A stretch of DNA of 46,531 nucleotides from Gallionella sp. (GCA_028714895.1 JAQTLM010000016.1:1-46531); one strand, 5' to 3'. Numbered from the stretch's first letter, positions 16,996-25,923 are shown. Made by a program: numbers and translations. Notes: generated from the letters alone by a model not told the origin.

Positions 16996-19900
16996 TCAAT
17001 AAACCTCACGCAGATAGATGAACTCGTTGTTGCCCTTGTACACGCCGAAGGTGGCGCGTCCGGATTTGCTCGGATTGACAGCCGCACCATTGCTTCCAGC
17101 CAGCAAATAATCCGGAGCACTGATGCTCACGTCCACGCTGCCCGTTCCGCCGCCTGTGGGTTTCGACAGTTTGAACGACAGAATGCCCACAATGATCTGG
17201 CCGCTTGCCGGTATCGGCGTGGTTGTCCAGGCGCAGCCGGTTTTGCACTGATAATTGGACAGGCTGGGCGTCAGGCTAGTCACGCTGTCTTTATCGCTTT
17301 TCAACCAGTTCGCTCCGTCGTAATACTGCACCGTCGCGGTCATCGGCAGTTGTAACAACTCTGACCCATGCGCATTGCCAGTCTTCACACGCCCGCTCAC
17401 CACTTTCACACCACCCTCGACCGAGTTTGACGGCGTCGCTCGCAACGAAGTCACGGCCGCATTTACCGAGTCAACCGCACGCACAAAGATATTAGTCGGC
17501 GCAGTGGGTGCAGCTAATGTATAGGTGGGCGTAGCCGTCGTGCCGACACCCGCACTGAATGCGGCGGCAACGACCGTATTGTTCGCCAGCGCGCCGGGGC
17601 CCGGATTTTGCGTCGTCGTGCTACCCAATGCATCCCACGCGGACAGCGTCGCATCGTTCGACAAGCCGAATATGCCGTGATAATTGGCAGTTGGGTTATC
17701 CACCAGATTCTTTGCGGTCACCTGCACACTGAATGGCTGACCGGAATAGATGAACCCATCGTATAAAGTCGGGCAGGTCAATCCGGTGGGGCAAGGCATG
17801 GGGACAGTAGCCGTTGCAACCACAGCCGTATCGAAATGTTCGGGAATAAACGCGCCAACTGTCGCACTTGTACCGGTTGCATTCAAGCCGGAACCGAGAT
17901 AACTGCCGCTGGTCAAGTTGGCCGTCAGCGTGATGCTGCCTACCTCGCCCCAGTTTAGGTTGTTCACAGTTGCCACACCATTTGCATCGCTGACCATGCC
18001 GCCCGCGCCGAATTCCGTTCCCGAAATCACATTATTGCCCGGAGTCGGATTGCTGGCTGTCGGGTATGTCACAGGGTTGGGCGTTACCAGAGTTGAAGTC
18101 AGCGTCACTCCTTCCGGTGCCGTTTCCTTGCCAAAGTTAGGTGTTGCCACGCCAGCCGAATTCAAGGCGGTGACCGTCGCGGCAAAGTTATTGCCTGCCT
18201 TGATCGGCCCGGCGGCAATACCGGAAAAGCCGAAGTGATGCGGCGCAACTACGAACGTATCTGAACCCAGCGCGATCATCCCCCCATCGGGCGGCGTGTT
18301 ACCCGTGCTGCCGACGTAGCGCGCGTTGAGTTGCATCAGGCCGACATCATCGTATCGCACCGATGTCAGGGTTGCCACGCCGGCAGCGCCAAAAGTCAGC
18401 GAATACGTCGAGGTATAAGCCGGTGTCGCCGTGGTTTCAATGTTGCTGCCATTAACCTGCAATGACAGCGTGCCGCTGCTGGGATTCTGGTATTCGCCCC
18501 AGAAGGCTACAGTGCGCGTGACATTCTGGAATAACGGCACGCAGGTGCTGCTGTCGCTCGAACGTACCGCGCTGATATTGACCGTGCCGGAGGCCGTGCC
18601 CGAAGTGAGATGCGGCACATCAAAGAGAAACCCCGCCTTGTACACACTCACATCGCAGGCCGTTGTGTTATTCGCTGCACCGGCGTTGATACTGCAATAG
18701 GGGCTGCCTGCATCCGTGGGAACTGGCGACACCGAGCTGGTGCCCAGTCGCACGGTCTGCGGATCCGCCCCAGCGGAATTGGATGGCAAATGGATATTGA
18801 CCGTCGTTTGCGACTGCCCGCTTGCGATGCTGAATGCCACGCTATTGCCGCCTGCGGTAAGATTGCCGCTAACGCCGCCGGTATAGAGGATCGAACAGTC
18901 GGCATTTGAACAAGCTTTGACTACCACCGCTTCGGCAGAACAGGAAATCGCACTGCCATCGTGTTCGATACGGATGTGGTCGGGTACATTGATTGGACAG
19001 ACATGGGTTTGTGTCGCAATCGCGGTCAGCGCGGTCTGGTTCAGCACCTTCTGGTAGACCCGCACTTCGTCGAGATTACCTTGGAAGTAATAAGATTGGG
19101 TACTGCCGATCGTTACAGATCCTGCGCCTGTTGTCCATGTCCCTGTAAAAGCGCCCGTGGTGGTGTTCAATAACGTCCCAGCTGAATTGAATACATAAAT
19201 GGTGCGAATTTTGTTGGTGATGTCAGCCACCGCAGCCACGAAGTACCACGTATTATTTGCAAGGGCGTAATTTGATGGGAAAGAGACTGGACTAACGCCC
19301 CGATCATAGAAACCAACATGGCCTGCGCCGTCATCGATACTAAAACCATAACCGCTCGAACCATTCAAATCATCAGCGAAGATACGCGAGCCAACGTAAG
19401 TAACATTGGTCGGGTATATCCACGCCGTGACGGTGAAATCGGCAGTCAGGTGGGGCAAGGGTGTCTGAACGTAAGCTTGCGTGATGGTGGTGCCGTTATT
19501 GAACACACCGTAACGGCAGGTGCCGGGACTGCCCGCGATCGCCGGGGTCGTGGCACCGGTGTTTGCGCTGTTAAAGGACTGGGCATGATTTCCGCTGCCC
19601 GAATTGTCCGTCACCTCGTTGGCCGTCCCGTTCCAGCTCGCTTCATCCATGCGGTATTCGGACAGCGCTTGCGCTGATGTGGCAGTGATGGTGTAAACCT
19701 CCCCGGTGGCGTTACCATTGCCCGCACCCGTGCCGCCGAGCTTGCGCCCGCCCGCATCGATGATCGTGTCGTCGTCAACCAGATTCAGCCCCAGTGTGCC
19801 GGAACCGATGCCGGTGTTGGCGGTAACCGTCCAGGTTGTGCCGCTGCCCGTCACGCCAGTAATGAAAGTGCCACTCACACCCGTAGCCACCAGCGCAAAG

Positions 19901-22449
19901 TCTGTGGCATCCACCCCGGTCACGCTCTTGCTGAATGTCACCGTCCACGAAACTGTTGCAGCGTTGGTCGCAGCCGTACAAGATACAACACAAGTAATCG
20001 AAACCACGGTCGGCGGCTTCTTCTCGCCCACGGCAAACGCACCGAAAGCGGTAAGCGAATTAGCCTGGGTGCTGGAGGCAGTGCGCGTACCGGCAGTGGT
20101 GGCCGACCAAGCAGCCCCACTCCAGTTCTCTACTTCGAAATTCGCGGGGGTTGCCCCAGTGGTCAGATCAACGGGAGTGGCATTGATGAAGTTGAATGTG
20201 GCCGAATAACCAGCAACCGGTAATCCCACCCCGCCATTAGTCAGTGTCCAGTAACGGTTCACCATATTGGTTGTGGCCAGGCCCGACGATGGATCGGTAA
20301 TCGAAGGATGCTGCGTACCGACGGTGCTCGCGGTGAGATTGCCCGCCGTCGTTCCCGCCGCAAAGGTAGTGGAGACCGGGGTGTAATTGGTGGCATCCCC
20401 TACTTCAAAATTGCAGGTGGATGCCCCTGCAGGGATAGCCTTGCGCAGATTACCGTTCACCCATCCGCCGGTGCGCGACACGCTCGGCGTAGCGCATGAT
20501 CGTGGGATGATCAGCGTATTGGCGCCGGTGGTAACGGTGCCGCTGGTCAGCGTCACCACACCTGCAGCCGCTGACGTTGCCGTGATGTCACTCGCCAGCA
20601 CAAGCCCTGCCGCGTTGTTGACTGTCATGTTATTAAAAGTGGTCGCGCCAGTGAGCGTTTGTTGTACCGTGCCGTTAAAGGTCACCGTGCTGGCTCCAGC
20701 AGTGAAAGTACCACCATTACTCCAGTTGCCACCAACGCTGTGTGCGAACACCCCAGCAGTAAAGGTGTTCAGCGTATTGAGGGTAAAGTTGCCAGACACC
20801 AACAGCGGCTGCAGCGCAGTGACGCTGGTCGCAGCAGTACCCGACATGGTAAAATCCCCCAAGACAGTAATGGTGGGTGAAAGGGTAATGGTTGGCATGG
20901 TCTTGATGCCGCTGCCGCTCAAAGTGAGGTGATAGTAAGTGTTAGCCGCCGGGCTATCCAAGGTCTGAACACCGGCAAAACCGTAATCCACCAGGTTGCC
21001 TGTGGCGGATGCAGTCAATGTGGCAACGCCGATCGCAGTAGTCGAATTGTAGTGAAGTTGACTGTTTACACCGTTGGTGAAGTTACCAGTTCCGGCCAAG
21101 GCAGTAGTCATGGTCAGGTTGTTGCAATTATTGGTGACCGTTATCGTGGTTACTGTGATGCTCGGGATCGTCAGTGCAGTAGCGCAGTTGATCGCTTGCG
21201 GGTTGGTGCTGAAGGTGAACGCGCCGGTGCCCGCAGTGAACGCCGTTCCGTTGTGCGTGATGCCGCCGTTGATAAATGTCTGCGCGCCGGTGCCCGAGGC
21301 GAACGAGCCGGTATTCACCAGCCCGCCGCCATAGGTGATCGCCGCATTGCCAGCGTTGGTCAATGACCCGCTGCTATTGATCGTTACCGCCCCCGTATAA
21401 GTCTTGGTCCCGGTGGCGGATGAATGTGCCAGTATGCCGGATACCGAAGTGGTTCCTGTCACACCAATATTGAACGCACCCACCGTCAACGTCGTACCCG
21501 CACCCACGTCGAGATTTCCGCCGATGGCGAGGGCTGCTGCGGTTGTAGCCGTTGCCGTGCCACTCATGGTCAGATTGCCGCCCACTGTGGTCACAGTGGT
21601 GAGCGTCTTGATCCCGCTGCCGCTGAGTCCGAGATTGGAATAGGCCGTGGCCTTCAATGTCTGCGCGGCACCGGTGTAGTTGACGGTGTTGCCGGCAGCG
21701 GTTGCAGTAAGAGTGGTGATGGCAGAAGTACCGCCGAGGTTTAGAACACTTGTTGCGGTAGCGTTGGCCAGACTTCCGGTTGTTCCAGCCAGTGCTGTCG
21801 ATACGGTGAGATTGCCGTTGTTGGTGACGGCTACCGTAGCCACGGTAAGGTTAGGGATGGTGATCGGGCTGGTGCCACCAATGGCTTGGGCTGTTGTATT
21901 GAAGGTTTGAATCCCTGTACCTGCAGTGAACGTGCCGCCATTGTTGATGAGCCCACCGCGAAAGTTAACGGCGACATTGCTGGCATTCGACCAGACTCCA
22001 CCTGTATTGATAGTCACCAAGCCGGCAAAGCGACTCGCGGTACTCGTGCCAATATTTATCGTTCCCGATATGCTGGTTGCGCCAGTCGGACGTATTCTGA
22101 AAGTGGCCAGATTGAGGGTACCGCCGGTATTAATGGTAAGCGCTACCACACCAGTGTTGGCACCTAGTGTAACCGCGTTCACACCTGTGGTCGCGATGAC
22201 GGCACTATCGGTGGTGAGCGGAGCGACACCGCCTACCCATGTGGCTGGCACAGACCAGAGGCCGCCAGTTGCAGTAGAAGTTATTATCGCCGCCTGCGCA
22301 TTCCCGCTCCAAGCACCCAACCAGATCAGCGACACGAACAAAACAAATGATTTGGCGAGCCTGCTCATGGCTCGTCCCGGCGCATCAGCTTGTGCGCTGG
22401 TTTCGCCCCCATTACCCGTGCCAATTTTTTTGCGCCGCAGCATATTCAT
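16996..22449 (-). CDS. mshQ: Giant MshQ-like exported protein with LamG domain
   Basis: An 1817-residue exported protein. A long positive N-region (1-27) precedes MSRLAKSFVLFVSLIWLGAW...AQA; starting at internal Met28 (22368) would give an ordinary signal peptide. Residues about 45-620 are repeated Thr/Gly/Asn-rich beta-strands (TLTVGAFNIGVTG-like units), likely a beta-helix. A Big-like segment follows at about 810-915, a LamG/concanavalin-type domain at about 926-1145 (EYRMDEASWNGTANEVTDNS), and a DUF6701-type C-terminal region to the end. MshQ ends the pilin block and is suggested to be a large tip or surface adhesin; that role is inferred. It has few cysteines, mostly in the second half. 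Confidence 0.9.
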   Translation of the reverse strand: MNMLRRKKIGTGNGGETSAQADAPGRAMSRLAKSFVLFVSLIWLGAWSGNAQAAIITSTATGGLWSVPATWVGGVAPLTTDSAVIATTGVNAVTLGANTGVVALTINTGGTLNLATFRIRPTGATSISGTINIGTSTASRFAGLVTINTGGVWSNASNVAVNFRGGLINNGGTFTAGTGIQTFNTTAQAIGGTSPITIPNLTVATVAVTNNGNLTVSTALAGTTGSLANATATSVLNLGGTSAITTLTATAAGNTVNYTGAAQTLKATAYSNLGLSGSGIKTLTTVTTVGGNLTMSGTATATTAAALAIGGNLDVGAGTTLTVGAFNIGVTGTTSVSGILAHSSATGTKTYTGAVTINSSGSLTNAGNAAITYGGGLVNTGSFASGTGAQTFINGGITHNGTAFTAGTGAFTFSTNPQAINCATALTIPSITVTTITVTNNCNNLTMTTALAGTGNFTNGVNSQLHYNSTTAIGVATLTASATGNLVDYGFAGVQTLDSPAANTYYHLTLSGSGIKTMPTITLSPTITVLGDFTMSGTAATSVTALQPLLVSGNFTLNTLNTFTAGVFAHSVGGNWSNGGTFTAGASTVTFNGTVQQTLTGATTFNNMTVNNAAGLVLASDITATSAAAGVVTLTSGTVTTGANTLIIPRSCATPSVSRTGGWVNGNLRKAIPAGASTCNFEVGDATNYTPVSTTFAAGTTAGNLTASTVGTQHPSITDPSSGLATTNMVNRYWTLTNGGVGLPVAGYSATFNFINATPVDLTTGATPANFEVENWSGAAWSATTAGTRTASSTQANSLTAFGAFAVGEKKPPTVVSITCVVSCTAATNAATVSWTVTFSKSVTGVDATDFALVATGVSGTFITGVTGSGTTWTVTANTGIGSGTLGLNLVDDDTIIDAGGRKLGGTGAGNGNATGEVYTITATSAQALSEYRMDEASWNGTANEVTDNSGSGNHAQSFNSANTGATTPAIAGSPGTCRYGVFNNGTTITQAYVQTPLPHLTADFTVTAWIYPTNVTYVGSRIFADDLNGSSGYGFSIDDGAGHVGFYDRGVSPVSFPSNYALANNTWYFVAAVADITNKIRTIYVFNSAGTLLNTTTGAFTGTWTTGAGSVTIGSTQSYYFQGNLDEVRVYQKVLNQTALTAIATQTHVCPINVPDHIRIEHDGSAISCSAEAVVVKACSNADCSILYTGGVSGNLTAGGNSVAFSIASGQSQTTVNIHLPSNSAGADPQTVRLGTSSVSPVPTDAGSPYCSINAGAANNTTACDVSVYKAGFLFDVPHLTSGTASGTVNISAVRSSDSSTCVPLFQNVTRTVAFWGEYQNPSSGTLSLQVNGSNIETTATPAYTSTYSLTFGAAGVATLTSVRYDDVGLMQLNARYVGSTGNTPPDGGMIALGSDTFVVAPHHFGFSGIAAGPIKAGNNFAATVTALNSAGVATPNFGKETAPEGVTLTSTLVTPNPVTYPTASNPTPGNNVISGTEFGAGGMVSDANGVATVNNLNWGEVGSITLTANLTSGSYLGSGLNATGTSATVGAFIPEHFDTAVVATATVPMPCPTGLTCPTLYDGFIYSGQPFSVQVTAKNLVDNPTANYHGIFGLSNDATLSAWDALGSTTTQNPGPGALANNTVVAAAFSAGVGTTATPTYTLAAPTAPTNIFVRAVDSVNAAVTSLRATPSNSVEGGVKVVSGRVKTGNAHGSELLQLPMTATVQYYDGANWLKSDKDSVTSLTPSLSNYQCKTGCAWTTTPIPASGQIIVGILSFKLSKPTGGGTGSVDVSISAPDYLLAGSNGAAVNPSKSGRATFGVYKGNNEFIYLREVY

Positions 22450-22517
22450 ACAGCTTCTTTTCTCCTGACTAACTCAGCCCGCCTGGCCGCGCTTTACCAT
22501 CAATGTGTTCTGAAATT

Positions 22518-23033
22518 CTACTGTGCGATTGTAACCGTCATCTGCCGCTCGACATAGTTCGGTGTGGCCGGTGCGCCCTGTGTCGCAGTGGAGGTCAACT
22601 GATATATGGTGACCGTCGCCGCAGCTTCGCTGTGCGGCGTGCTCACACATTGTACGTTGACGTTAAACCCGGCCAGTGTATTGGGTAGGGGCGCAACCAC
22701 TTGAGAGGTTGCTCCGGCACGGCAATTGGCGGCAAAGCCTACGGCGGAATTCGGCAATACCTGATACGCCCCCCACTCGATCCCTGCCCGCGCCGCCTGA
22801 TACGCCCGTGCGCCCATCACATCCAGTGCCGCGCTCTGCTGCTGCGTAGTGAAAAGGGTAACCGCAAATGTGCCGAGCGCAGCAATCACCACCAGCAGGA
22901 AGATAGCCGAGACCAAGCTGAAACCTTTTGAGGATTGAGGATTGAGGATTGAGGATTGAGTCAGTCCGCCTGTATGGCATGCATCCACCCTCTCGATCCT
23001 TGCTCCCCGACCCTCGATCCTGTTTTTCATCAT
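22518..23033 (-). CDS. mshP: MSHA minor pilin MshP with repeat-built leader
   Basis: A 171-residue class III-signal protein. The prepilin motif SSKG-FSLVSAIFLLVV is at residues 34-49, with cleavage after G37. The mature +5 position is not glutamate, as in other MshP and PilX/GspK-type pilins thought to sit at the tip. ATG at 23033 forms an ATGA overlap with the mshO stop. The 37-residue leader is far longer than those of MshA and MshO (6). It is encoded by GGATCGAGG-type repeats plus four tandem 7-bp units. No nearer Met exists before the cleavage site. Mature sequence is normal. Confidence 0.88.
   Translation of the reverse strand: MMKNRIEGRGARIERVDACHTGGLTQSSILNPQSSKGFSLVSAIFLLVVIAALGTFAVTLFTTQQQSAALDVMGARAYQAARAGIEWGAYQVLPNSAVGFAANCRAGATSQVVAPLPNTLAGFNVNVQCVSTPHSEAAATVTIYQLTSTATQGAPATPNYVERQMTVTIAQ
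22931..22958. repeat. Four tandem heptanucleotides in the mshP leader
   Basis: The unit AGGATTG occurs four times without error. Seven is not a multiple of three, so gain or loss of one unit would shift mshP out of frame upstream of the pilin body. Next to it, 22990-23027 holds AGGATCGAG / GGGGAGC repeat sequence shared with the elements at 27178 and 30699. Confidence 0.92.
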
Positions 23034-23836
23034 GGCTGATTGCTCACATGCGCCGCGCTATACAGCGTGACGGTTTCATTATCTTTGGTTATGCCCAAGC
23101 GCATGGTCACCAGGCCGTTGCGAGCGGACACTAAAGGATCGTAAGTGAAGCTGCAAACACTGGCATTAGTGGCAAGCCGGTTGCCATTCACCAGAGCAGA
23201 TGTAGGTTGTGCCGGCAATATGTTATATGAGTAACGGGTCAATGTGCCGGCCGTGGTGTCGCAGACATAACTAACGGCTGTCGAAACAATATGGAAACGG
23301 TGCCCCGGAGAATCAAAAGGAAATTGTGCAGCGCCAGTTGTAAAAGTCACCTTGGTCAATGCAGTACCAAATGGAGCGGCGGCTACTCGCAGACTGCTGC
23401 CTTCATAAGCATCAGCGCCGGGAATACCAAGGTTGTAAATTACAATTGAATCTCCATTGGCGACATCAACACCCTGACCTAGCACATCAAAACTGTTATC
23501 AGCGGGATCCGTGAAGTTTAGAAAATCGCCCGGCGCATCGGCACGATACCGTCCGCCCGCCTTGGTTGGAATAAACTCCAAAAAATTGCAAGTCCCCGTC
23601 CCGCTTGGGCATATGTCTGAAGTCACTCGCACACTGTTCGGCAACGCCAGACGCATGTCGCGCCCAACGCGGCGCAACGCCGTATCGGCGATATCGGTCA
23701 TATCGGCACGGCGCGCGACATCCATGTATTGTTGAATCGGCGCCTTGAGAAATACCGCAACGATGCCGCCGATGATGCCGGTGATGACGATCACCATGAT
23801 CATCTCGACCAGCGTAAAGCCGCGATCTCTGATCAT
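23030..23836 (-). CDS. mshO: MSHA minor pilin MshO
   Basis: A 268-residue minor pilin with a short leader MIRDRG and mature FTLVEMIMVIVITGIIGGIVAVFL, including E5. The remaining part is a periplasmic head, with a Cys pair region GTGTCNF and a late VCDTTAG. MshO-type proteins act like PilW/GspJ in priming pilus assembly. It overlaps mshD (ATGA) and mshP (ATGA). Nothing is unusual in the leader, in contrast to MshP and MshC. Confidence 0.92.
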   Translation of the reverse strand: MIRDRGFTLVEMIMVIVITGIIGGIVAVFLKAPIQQYMDVARRADMTDIADTALRRVGRDMRLALPNSVRVTSDICPSGTGTCNFLEFIPTKAGGRYRADAPGDFLNFTDPADNSFDVLGQGVDVANGDSIVIYNLGIPGADAYEGSSLRVAAAPFGTALTKVTFTTGAAQFPFDSPGHRFHIVSTAVSYVCDTTAGTLTRYSYNILPAQPTSALVNGNRLATNASVCSFTYDPLVSARNGLVTMRLGITKDNETVTLYSAAHVSNQP

Positions 23837-24435
23837 GGCAACGTCCTCGGCGCATAGCGGGTGCGGATGCCTTCGATTACCACCGGCAGGCCATCCGGCC
23901 CGGCAACAGTGACGGTGACCCGCAACGCATCCCCGCTTGCCGCCGTGATACCGCCAAAGTCGACCGCAGCAACCGCCACCGTAGCCGAATAACCGTCCAG
24001 CGCGGCGGAAATGGAAGTATTGGTAATATCCCTGATGCCGCCTGCGCCGCTCATGGAAAAATTATGATAGTCATTTACATTATCGAACGGCGTGGTTGCG
24101 TGATAACGCGTTTCGACTGCGGGCTGTTCGGCAAAGGCATTTTCCGGTCCTATCGCCTCCACGGTCGAATTGCAACCGCTGCCGCCAACAGTAGCAGAAA
24201 CAGCAGATGCCGCATTGAGATCATCGGGATCGCAATAGGTGAACGGCATCAACTCCACTTCTTCCAGCAACGATTCGGCGATCGCCAGCGCCTGCTTGTG
24301 GATCAGCGGATCGGCGCTGCCTCGCGTCACCGTATTCATCACCAGCAGAATGCCCGCCAGCGCGACGCTGACGATGACGATGAACATGATCAGCTCGATC
24401 AGGCTGATACCGCGTTGATTATGGCGAGTGAACAT
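23833..24435 (-). CDS. mshD: MSHA minor pilin MshD
   Basis: A 200-residue minor pilin (PilV/GspI-like). The leader MFTRHNQRG precedes ISLIELIMFIVIVSVALAGILL with E5 intact. ATG at 24435 was chosen because it gives a normal 9-residue leader; the open frame reaches 24555 but that part overlaps mshC. It overlaps the mshC end by 17 bp. The head domain has cysteines in FTYCDPDD and GGSGCNS, plausibly a disulfide. Confidence 0.91.
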   Translation of the reverse strand: MFTRHNQRGISLIELIMFIVIVSVALAGILLVMNTVTRGSADPLIHKQALAIAESLLEEVELMPFTYCDPDDLNAASAVSATVGGSGCNSTVEAIGPENAFAEQPAVETRYHATTPFDNVNDYHNFSMSGAGGIRDITNTSISAALDGYSATVAVAAVDFGGITAASGDALRVTVTVAGPDGLPVVIEGIRTRYAPRTLP

Positions 24436-24928
24436 AGCCAGTCTCTGCTTCAATGGTGATGCCGTTTGTCGCGCCGATGATATTGATCTGTGGTAGCACA
24501 CTTGGATTGGGTCGACCCAGCGCATCAAAGCTGAAATCCGTCGGTAACGCAGCAAATGCGATTCCGGAAGATGCCGTGATCACATAGCTCGCATGTCCAT
24601 CCGGAGAAGCCAGCGGCGTCCCGCAGGCGGCGGTCGCACCAATGGTCAAAGTAATGCTGTTGGCGGCAAATGCCACGCAAACAAAACGATGCTGTGCGAT
24701 GGCGACCTTCTGCGCGTAGCGCAACGAAGCTTGCACCTGATCTGCGAAGCCGCGGGATTTGAATACATCAGCGCCAAAAAAACGCGGAATAGCCACGGCG
24801 GAGATGATGCCGATGATGACCATCGTCATGATCAACTCGACCAGCGTGAAGCCGCGCTGCGGCCCCTCGCAATAAATCGTTGCCGCCTGAAACTTGCGCA
24901 ACGCTTCGGGGTGAAACCGGCAGTTCAT
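24419..24928 (-). CDS. mshC: MSHA minor pilin MshC with toxin-derived leader
   Basis: A 169-residue GspH/FimT-like minor pilin. Mature sequence FTLVELIMTMVIIGIISAVA starts at residue 27, with E5 present, and two cysteines follow (VCVAF, ACGTPL). The start at 24928 is set by an ATGA overlap with the broken antitoxin gene upstream. The first 21 residues, MNCRFHPEALRKFQAATIYCE, do not look like a prepilin leader; they match the start of ParE/RelE-type toxins (FHPEA..EF..A..YYE pattern). The pilin therefore seems fused to a toxin stub that now serves as a 26-residue leader. No other Met lies between this and the cleavage site. Cleavage by a prepilin peptidase would remove the stub. Confidence 0.88.
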   Translation of the reverse strand: MNCRFHPEALRKFQAATIYCEGPQRGFTLVELIMTMVIIGIISAVAIPRFFGADVFKSRGFADQVQASLRYAQKVAIAQHRFVCVAFAANSITLTIGATAACGTPLASPDGHASYVITASSGIAFAALPTDFSFDALGRPNPSVLPQINIIGATNGITIEAETGYVHSP

Positions 24929-25159
24929 CGCGCGAGGGATGCCCTGGCTTGGGCGAACGCCTCTTCGCCAGCAATGGTCGCCACGCACCCACGGCGTAGC
25001 TCCTCGATGCGCTGCTGCGCCTCTTTACATCCACAACTGGCGCACATAACCATCTTCCGCCGAGCCAATGCTTTCCACCAAACGATCCGCCAACAGCGCA
25101 CGTGCTTCGTTCGGCAAAGACAGCACCTCTTCGGCAAGCTGTTCAACGGTGATTATCAT
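24925..25159 (-). pseudogene. Frameshifted addiction-module antitoxin
   Basis: ATG at 25159, preceded by AAGGGG, begins MIITVEQLAEEVLSLPNEAR-ALLADRLVESIGSAEDGYVRQLWM, then stops at 25025. A frame change at about 25027 restores the family C-terminus, KEAQQRIEELRRGCVATIAGE...ARASLAR, ending at 24925. One surplus base explains the break. Motifs (LP.EARALLADRLVESL, EA..RIEE...G) match the addiction-module (Unstab_antitox) family, normally 70-80 residues and paired with a ParE/RelE toxin whose start overlaps the antitoxin stop. Here that overlap survives, but the toxin frame runs into mshC after 21 codons. Confidence 0.85.
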
Positions 25160-25193
25160 GCGCACCCCTTCAGTGATGTTCCAGATTCGGCGC

Positions 25194-25223
25194 AGTGTAT
25201 CAAAAAGCGCAAACTGCGGACAA
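25194..25223 (-). promoter_or_regulatory. Candidate promoter of the toxin-antitoxin remnant, now upstream of mshC
   Basis: On the minus strand TTGTCC (25218-25223) lies 18 bp from TACACT (25194-25199). It starts right where the second hairpin after mshA ends and lies about 35 bp before the antitoxin ATG. If real, it would drive the antitoxin fragment and mshC-D-O-P-Q independently of mshA. Confidence 0.4.
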
Positions 25224-25250
25224 AAACAGGGGGCCGAAGCATCCCCCCTG
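25221..25250 (-). terminator. Second terminator-like hairpin after mshA
   Basis: On the minus strand CAGGGGG pairs with CCCCCTG across a 9-10 nt loop and is followed by TTTTTG. It lies about 65 bp beyond the first terminator. Confidence 0.7.
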
Positions 25251-25315
25251 CTTTGTTTATCTCTACGTTTTAAATAACAAGGAGACCGTGATCTGCCCCC
25301 CTATTGTTTGGATAT

Positions 25316-25346
25316 AAAAACGGACACCCGAAGATGTCCGTTTTTT
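25316..25346 (-). terminator. Rho-independent terminator after mshA
   Basis: CGGACA and TGTCCG form a stem with an 8-nt loop, flanked by A-run and T-run on both sides, so it could work in both directions. It starts about 20 bp after the mshA stop. Partial termination here would make mshA mRNA more abundant than that of the minor pilins. Confidence 0.85.
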
Positions 25347-25367
25347 GTTCAGCACATATCGAAATAC

Positions 25368-25736
25368 TTAGTTAATACCGGTAATGCTAAATATAGCGGT
25401 TTTAGAAGTCGAAGTCTGGGTAACCGTACATGGAGCAGTTTGACCAGCACTCACCGCCGACGCGGTAATAGTATAGCCAGTCAATGCATCACCTTCGACC
25501 AACGATGTACCGTTGCTACAGTTGGTCACTTGGACACCACTACCCGCATGCAAGCTACGCGTACCATAGTTGATGGCGTTACCACTCGACAGGGAACCAG
25601 CCGTAGCTTTCAAGGCAGCTGAATTTGCATCCGCACTAAAATCCACAAATTTCGGCAGCGCGGTCGCCGCCAGGATACCCAGAATCACGATCACCATGAT
25701 CAATTCGATCAGGGTAAAACCAGATTGTTGTTTCAT
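25368..25736 (-). CDS. mshA: MSHA major pilin MshA
   Basis: A 122-residue type IVa prepilin. Leader MKQQSG precedes FTLIELIMVIVILGILAATALPKF, with E5 and the P22-type kink. Two cysteines, C73 and C103, can form the D-region disulfide. It is preceded by a strong AGGAG site and a 187-bp leader region with a candidate promoter, and followed by two terminators. It is thus the one pilin gene set up for separate high expression. The pilin is short compared with Vibrio MshA (about 170), typical of environmental Betaproteobacteria. A PglL-type O-glycosyltransferase encoded at 33797 could modify it, given its many Ser/Thr residues; that is inference. Confidence 0.94.
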   Translation of the reverse strand: MKQQSGFTLIELIMVIVILGILAATALPKFVDFSADANSAALKATAGSLSSGNAINYGTRSLHAGSGVQVTNCSNGTSLVEGDALTGYTITASAVSAGQTAPCTVTQTSTSKTAIFSITGIN

Positions 25737-25859
25737 TTTTATTCTCCTAAAGTTTTAAGGCCTGTTCTGAACCTCGTTGAAGGGCCGCAGCCCCGATTAC
25801 AAAAAATTTACTTCGCCTGCCACGTCCTTGCCGCAGCAAGAACTTAACGGGGTAATCGC

Positions 25860-25888
25860 ACTGTAGCCCAAGACCGGCAAGCGCACAA
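25860..25888 (-). promoter_or_regulatory. Candidate mshA promoter
   Basis: On the minus strand TTGTGC (25883-25888) is 17 bp from TACAGT (25860-25865), about 120 bp upstream of the mshA ATG. This fits a sigma-70 promoter of moderate strength with a long untranslated leader. The rest of the 25737-25923 spacer shows a short GGGC/GCCC hairpin and no gene. Confidence 0.45.
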
Positions 25889-25923
25889 CCGCAATCCTAC
25901 GATGAACCGGGTGAATATTCCTG

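Noticed and set aside
22931..22958. CRISPR-like tandem repeat
   Set aside because: Units are 7 bp and contiguous, without spacers. No cas genes are present anywhere in the window.
25737..25923. Sigma-54 promoter for mshA
   Set aside because: No GG-N10-GC pair in the TGGCAC-N5-TTGCA context could be found; a sigma-70-like site fits better.
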